A stretch of 64,000 nucleotides of DNA from positions 1-64,000 of the forward strand of contig JBGAQP010000018.1 of assembly GCA_044220635.1 (NCBI GenBank), read 5' to 3'. How positions within the stretch are numbered: the first letter of the stretch is position 1; every line of letters begins with the position of its first letter. Of the stretch, positions 36,810 through 46,594 are shown in pieces. The position numbers and the translations under genes are program-made. The DNA comes from JBGAQP01 sp044220635 (GTDB lineage: Bacteria > Pseudomonadota > Gammaproteobacteria > Burkholderiales > Usitatibacteraceae). A model generated the notes under the pieces. It did no database searches, was not told the DNA's origin, and worked only from the letters and a program-made list of their open reading frames with translations.

Positions 36810-38030
36810 CTACGAGACGACGGATTCGTGCACGATGCGCCAGGCCCGGCCCTCGCGGACCCAGTACTGGCGCTTGAGCGTCCGGTTGGAGAGGTTGTTC
36901 GAGCGGTAGTCCTGCTCGAAGGTGACCACCATCATCGCGCTCTCGCCCGGGTAGGCGAAGAGGCTCAGCTGCGAGACGCCGACCTTCACCCAGGACTTGG
37001 CGGCGTTCACCTTGCGCTTGTGGGCGCTCCACGCCGCGAGGTCGCCGCTCTCGGAGCGGAAGCGCCCGGAGTAGTGCGCGAGGTAGCGCCCCGTGTCGAG
37101 GCTCTCCCAGTCGGCCTTCCAGCCCTCGAAGGCGGCGAGGAAGGCCTCGCGATCCGCGCCCCAGCTCTCGGGCGAGCGCCACGCGACGTCGTTGCCGATC
37201 ACCACGGGCGTGCGCCGGATGTGGACGTACTTCGCGAGGCGCTCGAGGTCGTCGTTGGCGAGCGCCACGCAGCCGTCGGTCGCGAAGGGCGGGCGGCTGT
37301 AGGTCTCCGAGGGCATGCCGTGCAGCCAGATGCCGTGGCCGTTGCGCCCGAGGCGCCGGTCCCATTCGTTCGGGTAGCTGATCGGGAAGGCGCCGGGCCC
37401 GTAGAGGTCGGGCAGCTTGTCCTTCGAGGAGATGATCGTGTAGACGCCGATGGGCGTCTTCTGGTCGCCCTCGCGCTGCTTCTCGATGCCGTTCTTGCCG
37501 AGGCTGATGTAGAAATCGGTGACGTAGCGCGGCTTCCCGCCGTCGTTGGCGAACACGTAGAGCCGCGAACGCGAGGTGTCCACGACGATCGCATGGGGCT
37601 GGTTGGGGGCGAGCTGCAGGAGCGGGGCGGGCAGGTGGTCGGGGGGCGGCGCCTCGAAGTAGCGCTTGATGCGCACGCGCGCCTCGTCCTGCAGGGGGGC
37701 GGCGCTCGCCGCGACGCGCGTCGAGCCGAAGGCGACGGGGTTGCCCGCGCGGGCCATGAGGAGGTCGCCCTTGATCAGGTGGCCGAGGCGGAAGTTCGGC
37801 GAGCGCGCGAGCGCGTCGTCGATCTCGCCGAGGGCCTGGCGCAGGCCGTTCTCGCGCAGGCCCATGATCGCGCGCACGAGCGAGCCCTCGACCTCGTTGG
37901 CGAACACGGGCAGCCCCCCGTCGCCCGCGCCGTCTCCCGAGGCGATCGAGGCGGGCGTGGCGGCGAGGCCGAGGGCGGCGAGCGCGCGCGCGGCGGCCCG
38001 GGTGGCGCGGGATCCGGCTCGCGCGCTCAC
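36810..38030 (-). CDS. L,D-transpeptidase family protein with C-terminal NTF2-like domain
   Basis: 406 aa. N-terminal export-type segment; YkuD catalytic domain about residues 147-270, with His237 (HGIWLHGMP) and the nucleophile Cys254 (FATDGCVAL). Residues about 293-406 form an NTF2-like domain resembling the Cds6 C-terminal type (FRSESGDLAAW, SQLSLFAYPGESAMMVVTFEQDYRS, ending in WREG-type strands). Likely makes 3-3 crosslinks or attaches proteins to peptidoglycan. The GTG at 38030 overlaps the upstream gene stop (GTGA), preferred over an ATG ten codons earlier. The same C-terminal domain type occurs in the upstream gene. Confidence 0.88.
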   Translation of the reverse strand: MSARAGSRATRAAARALAALGLAATPASIASGDGAGDGGLPVFANEVEGSLVRAIMGLRENGLRQALGEIDDALARSPNFRLGHLIKGDLLMARAGNPVAFGSTRVAASAAPLQDEARVRIKRYFEAPPPDHLPAPLLQLAPNQPHAIVVDTSRSRLYVFANDGGKPRYVTDFYISLGKNGIEKQREGDQKTPIGVYTIISSKDKLPDLYGPGAFPISYPNEWDRRLGRNGHGIWLHGMPSETYSRPPFATDGCVALANDDLERLAKYVHIRRTPVVIGNDVAWRSPESWGADREAFLAAFEGWKADWESLDTGRYLAHYSGRFRSESGDLAAWSAHKRKVNAAKSWVKVGVSQLSLFAYPGESAMMVVTFEQDYRSNNLSNRTLKRQYWVREGRAWRIVHESVVS

Positions 38031-39058
38031 CCGCCGACGCGCTCCTGCTTGATGAGCCATCGCTCGCCCACCTTCACGAGCTTCAGCGTCTTCGTGTTGT
38101 GGCTCTTCAGCGCGTCGGAACGGTAGCTCTGGCGGAACACCGCGGTCGCCTCCGCCCCGGCGACCTCGATCGACTGCATCTTCACGGAGACCTGGATCGT
38201 CTTCGGCGCTTCGATGCGCTCGCGGCGCTGCTTCTCCCAGGCCGCACGGCCGCCGGGCGCGTCGAAGTCGGGGGCGTAGGCGGCCAGGTAGGTGTCCACG
38301 TCCTTCGCGCTCCAGGCCTTCGCCCAGGCCGCCACGGCCGCGGCGACCTCGGCCTTGCCCGGATCGGCGACGGGTTTCGCCGCCTCGGCCTTCGCGGGCT
38401 CAGCCTTCGCGACCGCCACTTTTGCCGGCTCCGCCTTGGGCGCCTCCGGTTTCGGCGCCTCGGCCTTCGGCGGCTCGGCCTTCGGCGCGGGCTTCGCAGG
38501 CTCGGGACGCGCGCCCGGCGCCGCCTTCTGGGCGACGAACAGGTCCTTCACCATCGAGAGCTTCACCTGCGCCGTGGTGTTGTTCTTGTCGAGCTGCAGC
38601 GCCCGGTCGTAGGCCCGGCTCGCGAGCTGCGCGTAGATGTCGCCGAGGTTCTCGTGGGCGGTCGCGTAGCTCGGGTGGGTGTGGATCGCGAGCTCGAGCG
38701 CCGACTTCGCCTTGTCGTAGTTGCCCTGCGAGGCGTAGAGGACGGCGAGGTTGTTGTAGGGTTCGGGAAGCTCGGGATAGTCCTCGGTGAGCCCCGTGAA
38801 GACCTGGATCGCGTCGGCCGTGCGCTTCTGCTCGGTGTAGATGAGGCCGCGAAGGAAGCGGCCCTGCGGATCGCGGGGCTGGGCCTTGAGGAATCCGTCG
38901 ACCTTCTCGAGCGCGGGCTGGAGCTTGCCTTGCCCGTAGAGCTTCTGCGCCTCGCGAAGATCGTCCGCCGGCGCGGCCCACGCCGCCGAGGCCGCGAGAA
39001 CCAGCGCCGCGGCAGCGGCGCGCACCAGACGGGAGCGCATCGGGATGCGTTGCAACAT
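38027..39058 (-). CDS. Exported TPR protein with C-terminal NTF2-like domain
   Basis: 343 aa. Signal peptide ending AAWA-AP; TPR repeats about residues 30-180 (EAQKLYGQGKLQPALEKVDGFLKAQP, then PYNNLAVLYASQGNYDKAKSALELAIHTHP); a Lys/Pro/Ala-rich linker of PKAEAPKPEAPKAEP units; and an NTF2-like domain (about 245-343) with AKAWSAKDVDTYLAAYAPDF and FRQSYRSDALKSHNTKTLKLVKVGERWLIKQE. The role is not known, but the following gene encodes a transpeptidase with a similar domain. ATG 39058 is just after the AT-rich promoter; an ATG at 39040 is a reasonable alternative. First gene of the operon. Confidence 0.8.
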   Translation of the reverse strand: MLQRIPMRSRLVRAAAAALVLAASAAWAAPADDLREAQKLYGQGKLQPALEKVDGFLKAQPRDPQGRFLRGLIYTEQKRTADAIQVFTGLTEDYPELPEPYNNLAVLYASQGNYDKAKSALELAIHTHPSYATAHENLGDIYAQLASRAYDRALQLDKNNTTAQVKLSMVKDLFVAQKAAPGARPEPAKPAPKAEPPKAEAPKPEAPKAEPAKVAVAKAEPAKAEAAKPVADPGKAEVAAAVAAWAKAWSAKDVDTYLAAYAPDFDAPGGRAAWEKQRRERIEAPKTIQVSVKMQSIEVAGAEATAVFRQSYRSDALKSHNTKTLKLVKVGERWLIKQERVGG

Positions 39059-39063
39059 CGTGT

Positions 39064-39069
39064 TATAAT
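39064..39069 (+). promoter_or_regulatory. TATAAT on the plus strand in the 248-bp gap before cysS
   Basis: A perfect TATAAT reading toward cysS, but 238 bases before its ATG, giving a long leader. No -35 is visible. The gap 39059-39306 otherwise holds an AT-rich part (39060-39115) and a GC-rich part without a convincing gene. It may equally belong to the AT-rich control region of the divergent TPR gene. Confidence 0.3.
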
Positions 39070-39092
39070 TAGTTGAATTTAATGGAAAACAC

Positions 39093-39101
39093 ATTCTACC
39101 A
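39093..39101 (-). promoter_or_regulatory. Extended -10 element of the TPR-LDT-cyclophilin-lpxH operon
   Basis: The minus strand reads TGGTAGAAT (TGn plus 5/6), predicting a start near 39086 and a leader of about 28 bases to the ATG at 39058. It lies in the most AT-rich stretch of the neighbourhood. Confidence 0.45.
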
Positions 39102-39306
39102 ACGTTGCCCGGGCTTCACAATGAGCGTGCCTTCCGGCCCCGCGGATCGGACTGAACGAAAGCCGCCCTTCTGGCGCTCGACCAGCGCTTGGGCAAGGGC
39201 GTTCGGCTGTCGTTCCTTGCACGCCGTTTGATTCCGCCGGCGCCCGCGCGCCGGATCCCGTACCCCGATCCCGCGGGGCCACGCCGGCCCCGATCCCACC
39301 CTCGCC

Positions 39307-40674
39307 ATGCTCACGATCTACAACACGCTCACGCGCCGCAAGGAGCCCTTCCGTCCGCGCGAGGCCGGCAAGGCGGGCCTCTACCTGTGCGGCGTCACCG
39401 TATACGACTATTTCCACGTGGGCAACGCGCGCACGATGGCGGTGTTCGACCTCGTGGTGCGGTGGCTGCGCGCCACCGGTTACGCGGTCACGTTCGTGCG
39501 CAACATCACCGACGTCGACGACAAGATCATCGAGCGCGCGCGCGCCAACGGCGAGCCCATCGAGGCGCTCACCGGCCGCATGATCGCGGCGATGCACGAG
39601 GATCTCGCGCGCCTCGGCCTCGAGCCGCCCGACCGCGAGCCACGCGCGACGCAACACATCGAGGCGATGCTCTCGCTCATCGCCGCGCTCGAGTCGAAGG
39701 GCCTCGCGTACCGCGCGCCCAACGGTGACGTGTACTACTCCGTGCGCGACTTCCCGGGCTACGGCAAGCTCTCGGGCAAGACGCTCGACAGCCTCCGGGC
39801 CGGAGAGCGCGTGGCCGTGGACACCGCCAAGCGAGATCCCCTCGACTTCGTCCTGTGGAAGGCGGCGAAGCCCGGCGAGCCCTCCTGGCCCTCGGCCTTC
39901 GGGCCCGGTCGCCCCGGATGGCACATCGAGTGCTCGGCGATGTCGAGCGCGGAGCTCGGCGTGCCCTTCGACCTGCACGGCGGGGGCTGGGACCTGCAGT
40001 TCCCGCACCACGAGAACGAGATCGCGCAAAGCGAGGGGGCGCTCGGCCGCCCGTTCGTCAACTGCTGGATGCACGCCGCCTTCCTCAACATGGGCGAGGA
40101 GAAGATGTCGAAGTCGCTCGGCAACTTCTTCACCGCCCGCGAGATCCTCGACCGCCTCGATCCCTTGCAGGGCGGCGAGCAGCTGCGCTACTTCCTCGTG
40201 CGCGGGCACTACCGCGGGGAGATCCAGTACACCTGGGAGACGCTGCAGGACGCGGCGCACGCGCTCCGGGGCCTCTACACGGCGCTGCGCGAGGTGGCGC
40301 CCGAGCCGGTGGCGATCGACTGGTCGGAGAGCTGGGCGGCGCGCTTTCGCGCCGCGATGGACGACGATTTCGACACCCCGGTCGCCTTCGCCGTGCTCCA
40401 CGAGCTGCGCGCCGAGGTGAACCGCTCGCGCTCGGGCCGCCTCGCCGGGTTGCTCCGGGCGCTCGCCGGCACCCTCGGGTTCCTCCAGCGCGATCCCGAG
40501 GCCTTCCTGAAGGGCGGCGTCACCGTCGACGTCGAGGGGCTGATCGCCGAGCGCGCCGCGGCCAAGAAGGCGCGCGACTTCGCGCGGGCCGACGCGATCC
40601 GCCGCTCGCTCGAGGAGGCGGGCATCGTCCTCGAGGACCGCGCCGGGGGCGTGACGCAGTGGCGCAGGAAGTGA
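39307..40674 (+). CDS. cysS: Cysteinyl-tRNA synthetase
   Basis: 455 aa, standard. Class I enzyme: HIGH-type motif in YDYFHVGNART and KMSKS in EEKMSKSLGNFF. Zinc ligands are in LCGVTVYD, HIECSAMS and FPHHENEIAQSEG. MLTIYNTLTRRKEPF is the family N-terminus; no Shine-Dalgarno is visible in CCCACCCTCGCC before the ATG. Single gene, ended by a hairpin shared with the convergent binding-protein gene. Confidence 0.97.
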   Translation: MLTIYNTLTRRKEPFRPREAGKAGLYLCGVTVYDYFHVGNARTMAVFDLVVRWLRATGYAVTFVRNITDVDDKIIERARANGEPIEALTGRMIAAMHEDLARLGLEPPDREPRATQHIEAMLSLIAALESKGLAYRAPNGDVYYSVRDFPGYGKLSGKTLDSLRAGERVAVDTAKRDPLDFVLWKAAKPGEPSWPSAFGPGRPGWHIECSAMSSAELGVPFDLHGGGWDLQFPHHENEIAQSEGALGRPFVNCWMHAAFLNMGEEKMSKSLGNFFTAREILDRLDPLQGGEQLRYFLVRGHYRGEIQYTWETLQDAAHALRGLYTALREVAPEPVAIDWSESWAARFRAAMDDDFDTPVAFAVLHELRAEVNRSRSGRLAGLLRALAGTLGFLQRDPEAFLKGGVTVDVEGLIAERAAAKKARDFARADAIRRSLEEAGIVLEDRAGGVTQWRRK

Positions 40675-40676
40675 AA

Positions 40677-40698
40677 AGGCCCGGCGCCGGCCGGGCCT
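40677..40698. terminator. Bidirectional hairpin between cysS and the binding-protein gene
   Basis: An 8-bp stem AGGCCCGG (40677-40684) with CCGGGCCT (40691-40698) and a 6-base GC loop. On the minus strand it is followed by TTTTCAC and resembles an intrinsic terminator; on the plus strand the tail is CGTTTCG. Confidence 0.6.
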
Positions 40699-40720
40699 CG
40701 TTTCGCGAGCGCCGGCGCGA

Positions 40721-41839
40721 TCAGCGCACGAACTTCTGGTCGCGCGAGATGATCGTGAGGTCCACCCACTTCGAGCCGTTGTGGCTCTCGGGTGTGAACT
40801 CCACCCTGAATCCGCCCGTGTCGTAGGGGTTCATGGTCTCCATCGCCTTGATGAAGCCCTCGCGCGTGAGGCCGCGGCCCGCGCGGCGCAGCCCCTCGAC
40901 CATCACCTTCGCGGCGACGTAGCCCTCGAGGGTGCCCCAGCCGACCTCGACCTTCGCGGGGCCGGCGAGCTTCTGGAACTCCTTGACCACCGGGATCGAG
41001 CTGTCCCAGGGGAAGGGCATCACCTGGGAGATCTGGACGCCGCGGCCCTCGCGGTCGAGCTCCTTGGCGAGCGCCTTGCTGCCCACGAAGGAGACGTTCC
41101 AGAACGTCGGGTTCGCACCCGCCTTCTTCATCTCCCGGATGAAGGCCGCGCAGGACGTGTAGGCGCTGATCATCACCACCGCCTGCGGGTTCGCCTTCCG
41201 GATGTCCGCCACCGACTTCGCGACGTCCACGGTGTTGCGCTCCACGGTGCCCTTCACGATGACCTCGAGGTTGCGCTTCTTCAGCGCGCGCTCCACGCCC
41301 GCGAGCCCCGCCTGGCCGTAGGCGTCGTTCTGGTAGAAGACCGCGATGCGGTTGATGCTCATCGCCGTGAGGTGCTGCACGATCGCCTCGGTCTCGTCGA
41401 AGTAGCTCGCCCGGACGTTGAAGATGTAGCGGTTGAAGGGATTGCGCAGCAGTTCCGCCCCCGTGAACGGGCCCACGAAGGGAACCTTCGCCTCGGTGAA
41501 GATCGGCAGCGAGGCCGCCGAGGTCGGCGTGCCGACGTAGCCGAAGAGGGCGAAGACCTTCTCCTCGTTGATGAGCTTCTTCGTGTTCTCGGCCGCGCGC
41601 GCGGACTCGTAGCCGTCGTCGAGGGTCTTCAGCGCGATCTTGCGGCCGTTCACGCCGCCGCGCTCGTTGACCAGGTTGAAATAGAGGCTGGCCCCCTGCT
41701 GCATGTCGAGGCCGAGCTGCTTGGCGGGGCCGGTGAGGGCGACCGACTGGCCCAGGACGATGGCGGTGTCGGTGACGCCCTGGGCGGCGGCGAGTCCCGA
41801 GGCGGCGAGCGCGACCATGGCGATCAGGCGGCGGATCAT
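40721..41839 (-). CDS. ABC transporter substrate-binding protein, branched-chain amino-acid type
   Basis: 372 aa. Signal peptide of about 19 residues (MIRRLIAMVALAASGLAAA). A two-lobed periplasmic binding protein of the LivJ/Peripla_BP_6 type: GQSVALTGPAKQLGLDMQQGASLYFNLVNERGGVNGRKI, then AVFYQNDAYGQAGLAGVERAL, SAYTSCAAFIREM and WGTLEGYVAAKVMVEGLR. Ligand unknown (amino acid, aromatic acid or other carboxylate). GGAGG just before the ATG. No permease or ATPase genes lie nearby, so it is an orphan binding protein in this window. Confidence 0.88.
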   Translation of the reverse strand: MIRRLIAMVALAASGLAAAQGVTDTAIVLGQSVALTGPAKQLGLDMQQGASLYFNLVNERGGVNGRKIALKTLDDGYESARAAENTKKLINEEKVFALFGYVGTPTSAASLPIFTEAKVPFVGPFTGAELLRNPFNRYIFNVRASYFDETEAIVQHLTAMSINRIAVFYQNDAYGQAGLAGVERALKKRNLEVIVKGTVERNTVDVAKSVADIRKANPQAVVMISAYTSCAAFIREMKKAGANPTFWNVSFVGSKALAKELDREGRGVQISQVMPFPWDSSIPVVKEFQKLAGPAKVEVGWGTLEGYVAAKVMVEGLRRAGRGLTREGFIKAMETMNPYDTGGFRVEFTPESHNGSKWVDLTIISRDQKFVR

Positions 41840-41935
41840 GGGTTCCTCCGGTTTCTGGGGCGGCTCTTGCGGCCGATGGGTCGCGGCATCATAAACCGGC
41901 GCGCCGCCCGGACCAAGGACGGCGTGTTACATCTG

Positions 41936-43066
41936 TCACCCCGCGAAGAACTCGCGCACCTTCTCCATGAAGGACCGGGCCCGCGGGTTGTGGCGGTCGC
42001 GGTCCTTGCGGTTGATCTCCTCGAGCTCGCGCAGCAGCTCCTTCTGCCGCTCGGTGAGGCGCACCGGCGTCTCGATGACGACCTGGCAGAGCAGGTCGCC
42101 GGGGTAGCTCGAGCGCACGCCCTTGATGCCCTTGCCGCGCAGCCGGAACACCTGGCCCGTCTGGGTCTCGGCGGGGATCTTGATCTTGGCCTGCCCCTCG
42201 AGGGTGGGGATCTCGATCTCGCCGCCGAGGGCGGCGACGGTGAAGCTCACCGGCATCTCGCAATGCAGGTCGTCGCCCTCGCGGTGGAACACGCCGTGCT
42301 CGCGCAGGTGGATCACGACGTAGAGGTCGCCGGGCGGCCCGCCGTTCATGCCCGCCTCGCCTTCGCCGGCGAGCCGGATGCGGTCGCCCTCGTCCACGCC
42401 CGCCGGGATCTTCACCGCGAGCGTCTTGTGGTGCTTCACGCGCCCGGCGCCCTTGCAGGTGCCGCACGGATCGGGGATGACCTTCCCGGTGCCGTGGCAG
42501 GTCGGGCAGGTCTGCTGGATCGAGAAGAAGCCCTGCGACAGGCGCACCGAGCCCGAGCCGCCGCAGGTGGCGCAGGTCTTGGGCTGGGTGCCGGGCTTCG
42601 CGCCGCTGCCATGGCAGGTGGCGCATTCCTCCATCGCGGGAATGCGGATCTTGGTCTCGGTGCCGCGCGCGGCCTGGTAGCGCAGGATCTCGAGGTTGTA
42701 GCGCAGGTCCGCCCCGCGGAAGACCGAGGTGCGCCCGCGGGCGCCGCCGCCGCCGAAGATGTCGCTGAAGATGTCGCCGAAGGCCTCGGCGAAGCCGCCG
42801 AAACCCGCCGCCTCGGGCCCCATGCCGCCCATCTGCGGGTTCACGCCCGCGTGCCCGTAGGCGTCGTAGGCGCGGCGCTTCTCGGGCTCCGAGAGCACCT
42901 CGTAGGCCTCCTTGGCCTCCTTGAACCTTTCCTCGGCGTCCTTGCCCTCGGGATTGCGGTCCGGGTGGTGCTTCATGGCGAGCTTGCGGTACGCCTTCTT
43001 GATCTCCTCGTCGGAGGCGTCCCGGTTCACGCCGAGCACTTCGTAGTAGTCGCGCTTTTTCGCCAT
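41936..43066 (-). CDS. dnaJ: Chaperone DnaJ (Hsp40)
   Basis: 376 aa. Co-chaperone stimulating DnaK ATPase. J-domain 1-70 with HPD in MKHHPDRNPEGKD; Gly/Phe-rich region about 75-130 (GFGGFAEAFGDIFSDIFGGGGARGR); four zinc-finger repeats CATCHGSG, CATCGGSG, CPTCHGTG and CGTCKGAG (about 148-205); C-terminal substrate-binding domains. Good ribosome-binding site (AGGAAAGG). Last gene of grpE-dnaK-dnaJ, preceded by an intercistronic hairpin. Confidence 0.97.
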   Translation of the reverse strand: MAKKRDYYEVLGVNRDASDEEIKKAYRKLAMKHHPDRNPEGKDAEERFKEAKEAYEVLSEPEKRRAYDAYGHAGVNPQMGGMGPEAAGFGGFAEAFGDIFSDIFGGGGARGRTSVFRGADLRYNLEILRYQAARGTETKIRIPAMEECATCHGSGAKPGTQPKTCATCGGSGSVRLSQGFFSIQQTCPTCHGTGKVIPDPCGTCKGAGRVKHHKTLAVKIPAGVDEGDRIRLAGEGEAGMNGGPPGDLYVVIHLREHGVFHREGDDLHCEMPVSFTVAALGGEIEIPTLEGQAKIKIPAETQTGQVFRLRGKGIKGVRSSYPGDLLCQVVIETPVRLTERQKELLRELEEINRKDRDRHNPRARSFMEKVREFFAG

Positions 43067-43092
43067 CGCCTTTCCTGGTGCCTACGCCGAAA

Positions 43093-43118
43093 GGGGTCCC
43101 GCCGCCTGGCGGGACCCC
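43093..43118 (-). terminator. Strong intercistronic hairpin between dnaK and dnaJ
   Basis: A perfect 11-bp stem (GGGGTCCCGCC, 43093-43103, with 43108-43118) and 4-base loop, followed on the minus strand by TTTCGG. The T tract is short, so it may act as a partial terminator or an RNA-stability element that lowers dnaJ relative to dnaK. Confidence 0.55.
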
Positions 43119-43143
43119 GGCTCGTCCTTCGCGGCCGGCCGCC

Positions 43144-45081
<1,938 letters not shown>

Positions 45082-45146
45082 GTTCGGGTCCTTCTATCCG
45101 GTGGATTGCGTTCTCGTACGGAAGTTGGGGCTGTCCGGTCCGGCTT

Positions 45147-45713
45147 TCAAGGCGCGGGCGCCTGGGGCTGGGGCGCGCGCGCCTTCGCGACGGTCACGAG
45201 GGCGGGGCGCAGGACCCGGTCGTGGAGGAGGTAGCCCTTCTGGAGGACCTCGACGACGGTGTTGGGCTCCTGGTCGCTCTCGACCTGCGTGAGCGCCTCG
45301 TGGAAATGGGGGTCGAAGCGCTCGCCGGCAGGGGCGATCGGCCGGATGGCGAAGCGCTCCAGGACGGCGTCGAGCTGCCGGGCGGTGACGGCCACGCCCT
45401 CGCGCATCGACTCGACGCCGGGATCGGCGCCGCCGAGGGCGGCTTCCAGGCTGTCGCGCACGGCGAGGAGCGCTGCCGCCATCGACTCGACGCCGAAGCG
45501 GTGGGCCTTGGCGACCTCGTCCTGGGATCGGCGGCGCACGTTCTCCGTCTCGGCCTTGGCCCGCAGCCATTCCTCGCGAAGCCGCCCCGACTCCGCCAGG
45601 GCTTCCGCGAGCTTCGCCTCGAATTCTCCCAGCCGATCCCCGGGAGCCGGGGTCGGCGCGGAACTCGGGTCGGGCAACGGCGCCTCGGCCGCGCTCGGGT
45701 TCGGGTCTCCCAC
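45147..45713 (-). CDS. grpE: Nucleotide exchange factor GrpE
   Basis: 188 aa. Releases ADP from DnaK. A disordered Pro/Ala N-terminus, a long coiled-coil (about 35-90, FEAKLAEALAESGRLREEWLRAKAETENVRRR), then the beta-domain with RFAIRPIAPAGERFDPHFHEALTQV and VVEVLQKGYLLHDRVLRPALVTVAK. The GTG at 45713 is preferred over an ATG twelve codons upstream: it has AAGGAG seven bases before it, and the extension is not conserved. First gene of the heat-shock operon. Confidence 0.95.
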   Translation of the reverse strand: MGDPNPSAAEAPLPDPSSAPTPAPGDRLGEFEAKLAEALAESGRLREEWLRAKAETENVRRRSQDEVAKAHRFGVESMAAALLAVRDSLEAALGGADPGVESMREGVAVTARQLDAVLERFAIRPIAPAGERFDPHFHEALTQVESDQEPNTVVEVLQKGYLLHDRVLRPALVTVAKARAPQPQAPAP

Positions 45714-45747
45714 GGGAAATCTCCTTCTAAACAAATATTTGCCGATC

Positions 45748-45775
45748 ACATGGGGACATTCCCGGGCATTTCAAG
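45748..45775 (-). promoter_or_regulatory. Sigma-32 (RpoH) heat-shock promoter of grpE-dnaK-dnaJ
   Basis: Minus strand: CTTGAAA (45769-45775), 13 bases, then CCCCATGT (45748-45755). This matches the sigma-32 consensus CTTGAAA / CCCCATNT at every defined base with an accepted spacer. The predicted start near 45740 leaves a leader of about 27 bases before the GTG at 45713. No CIRCE repeat (TTAGCACTC-N9-GAGTGCTAA) is visible around it. Confidence 0.85.
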
Positions 45776-45843
45776 GTCGGGATTCGGTTTGGCTCGCCGG
45801 GGCGCCCGCAGCCGGTCCGGACGGCCGGCGTGCTGAAGGGTGT

Positions 45844-45857
45844 TTGACTCAGGTCAA
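45844..45857 (+). promoter_or_regulatory. FNR/CRP-type box upstream of ompW
   Basis: TTGAC-TCAG-GTCAA is a perfect dyad matching the FNR-family pattern TTGAY-N4-RTCAA. Its centre at 45850.5 would be at -41.5 if transcription starts near 45892; a weak CAGACT lies at the corresponding -10 position (45880-45885). This geometry suits a class II activator. Confidence 0.6.
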
Positions 45858-45915
45858 AAATGCTGCGGCGCGGCATCGCCAGACTCGCGGAGAAGCGTCC
45901 ACCTCGGGAGAATCC

Positions 45916-46551
45916 ATGAAAAGAGCCACCGCCGCCCTCGCGGCCGCCGTGCTTTGCGCTATCGCGCTCCCCGCCGCCGCCCAGGAGAACTGGATGGTGC
46001 GCGTGCGCGCCCTGTACCTCGACCCGGCCAACAAGTCCGACCCGATCCCCTCGCTCGGCGTTCCGGCCGACGCGATCGAGGTGAGCGACAAGACCTTCCC
46101 CGAAGTCGACTTCTCGTACTTCTTCTCGAAGAACCTCGCCGCCGAGCTGGTCCTCACCTATCCCCAGAAGCACGACGTCACGGTCACGCAGAGCGTGCTC
46201 GGCTCGGTGAACATCGGGACCTTCAAGCACCTGCCGCCGACCCTGACCCTGCAGTACCACTTCATCCCCGACGGCACGATCCGGCCCTACGTGGGCGCGG
46301 GCATCAACCTGACGATCCTCTCGGACGTGAACCTGGAGATCCCGACCGTCGGCAAGCTCGACCTCGAGAACTACAGCGTGGGCGGGGCGCTTCAGGCGGG
46401 CCTCGACTGGAAACTCGACAAGAACCTCTACCTCAACTTCGACGTGAAGCAGGTCTGGATCGAGTCCGACGTGCTCCTCGGCGGCGCCAAGGTCTCGAAG
46501 GTCAAGGTCGACCCGCTCCTCTGGAGCGTGGGCCTCGGCTGGCGCTTCTAG
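45916..46551 (+). CDS. ompW: OmpW-family outer-membrane beta-barrel protein
   Basis: 211 aa. Signal peptide about 1-22 (MKRATAALAAAVLCAIALPAAA), then an eight-stranded barrel: NWMVRVRALYLDP, the FPEVDFSYFFSKNLAAELVLTYPQKHDV block typical of OmpW, HLPPTLTLQYHF, IRPYVGAGINLTI and a C-terminal WSVGLGWRF ending in Phe, the outer-membrane insertion signal. It forms a narrow channel for hydrophobic molecules in relatives. GGGAG seven bases before the ATG. Located between heat-shock genes on the other strand; upstream FNR-type box suggests oxygen control. Confidence 0.92.
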   Translation: MKRATAALAAAVLCAIALPAAAQENWMVRVRALYLDPANKSDPIPSLGVPADAIEVSDKTFPEVDFSYFFSKNLAAELVLTYPQKHDVTVTQSVLGSVNIGTFKHLPPTLTLQYHFIPDGTIRPYVGAGINLTILSDVNLEIPTVGKLDLENYSVGGALQAGLDWKLDKNLYLNFDVKQVWIESDVLLGGAKVSKVKVDPLLWSVGLGWRF

Positions 46552-46560
46552 GCCCTCGAC

Positions 46561-46588
46561 CCCCGGGCGCGCGTCGCGCGCCCCGGGG
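46561..46588. terminator. Hairpin between convergent ompW and the small membrane-protein gene
   Basis: About 12 bp of GC pairing with one bulge (46561-46572 with 46576-46588) and a 3-base loop, only 9 bases past the ompW stop. There is no T tract, so termination is plausible but unproven. Confidence 0.45.
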
Positions 46589-46594
46589 CGGGCG

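Noticed and set aside
39096..39314. 72-codon minus-strand open frame before cysS
   Set aside because: It overlaps the cysS start, has no ribosome-binding site or sensible start, and shows no family I recognise; kept only as a note in the gap finding.
45600..45916. CIRCE element near grpE
   Set aside because: Read both strands for TTAGCACTC or GAGTGCTAA; not present even in degenerate form that I could accept.
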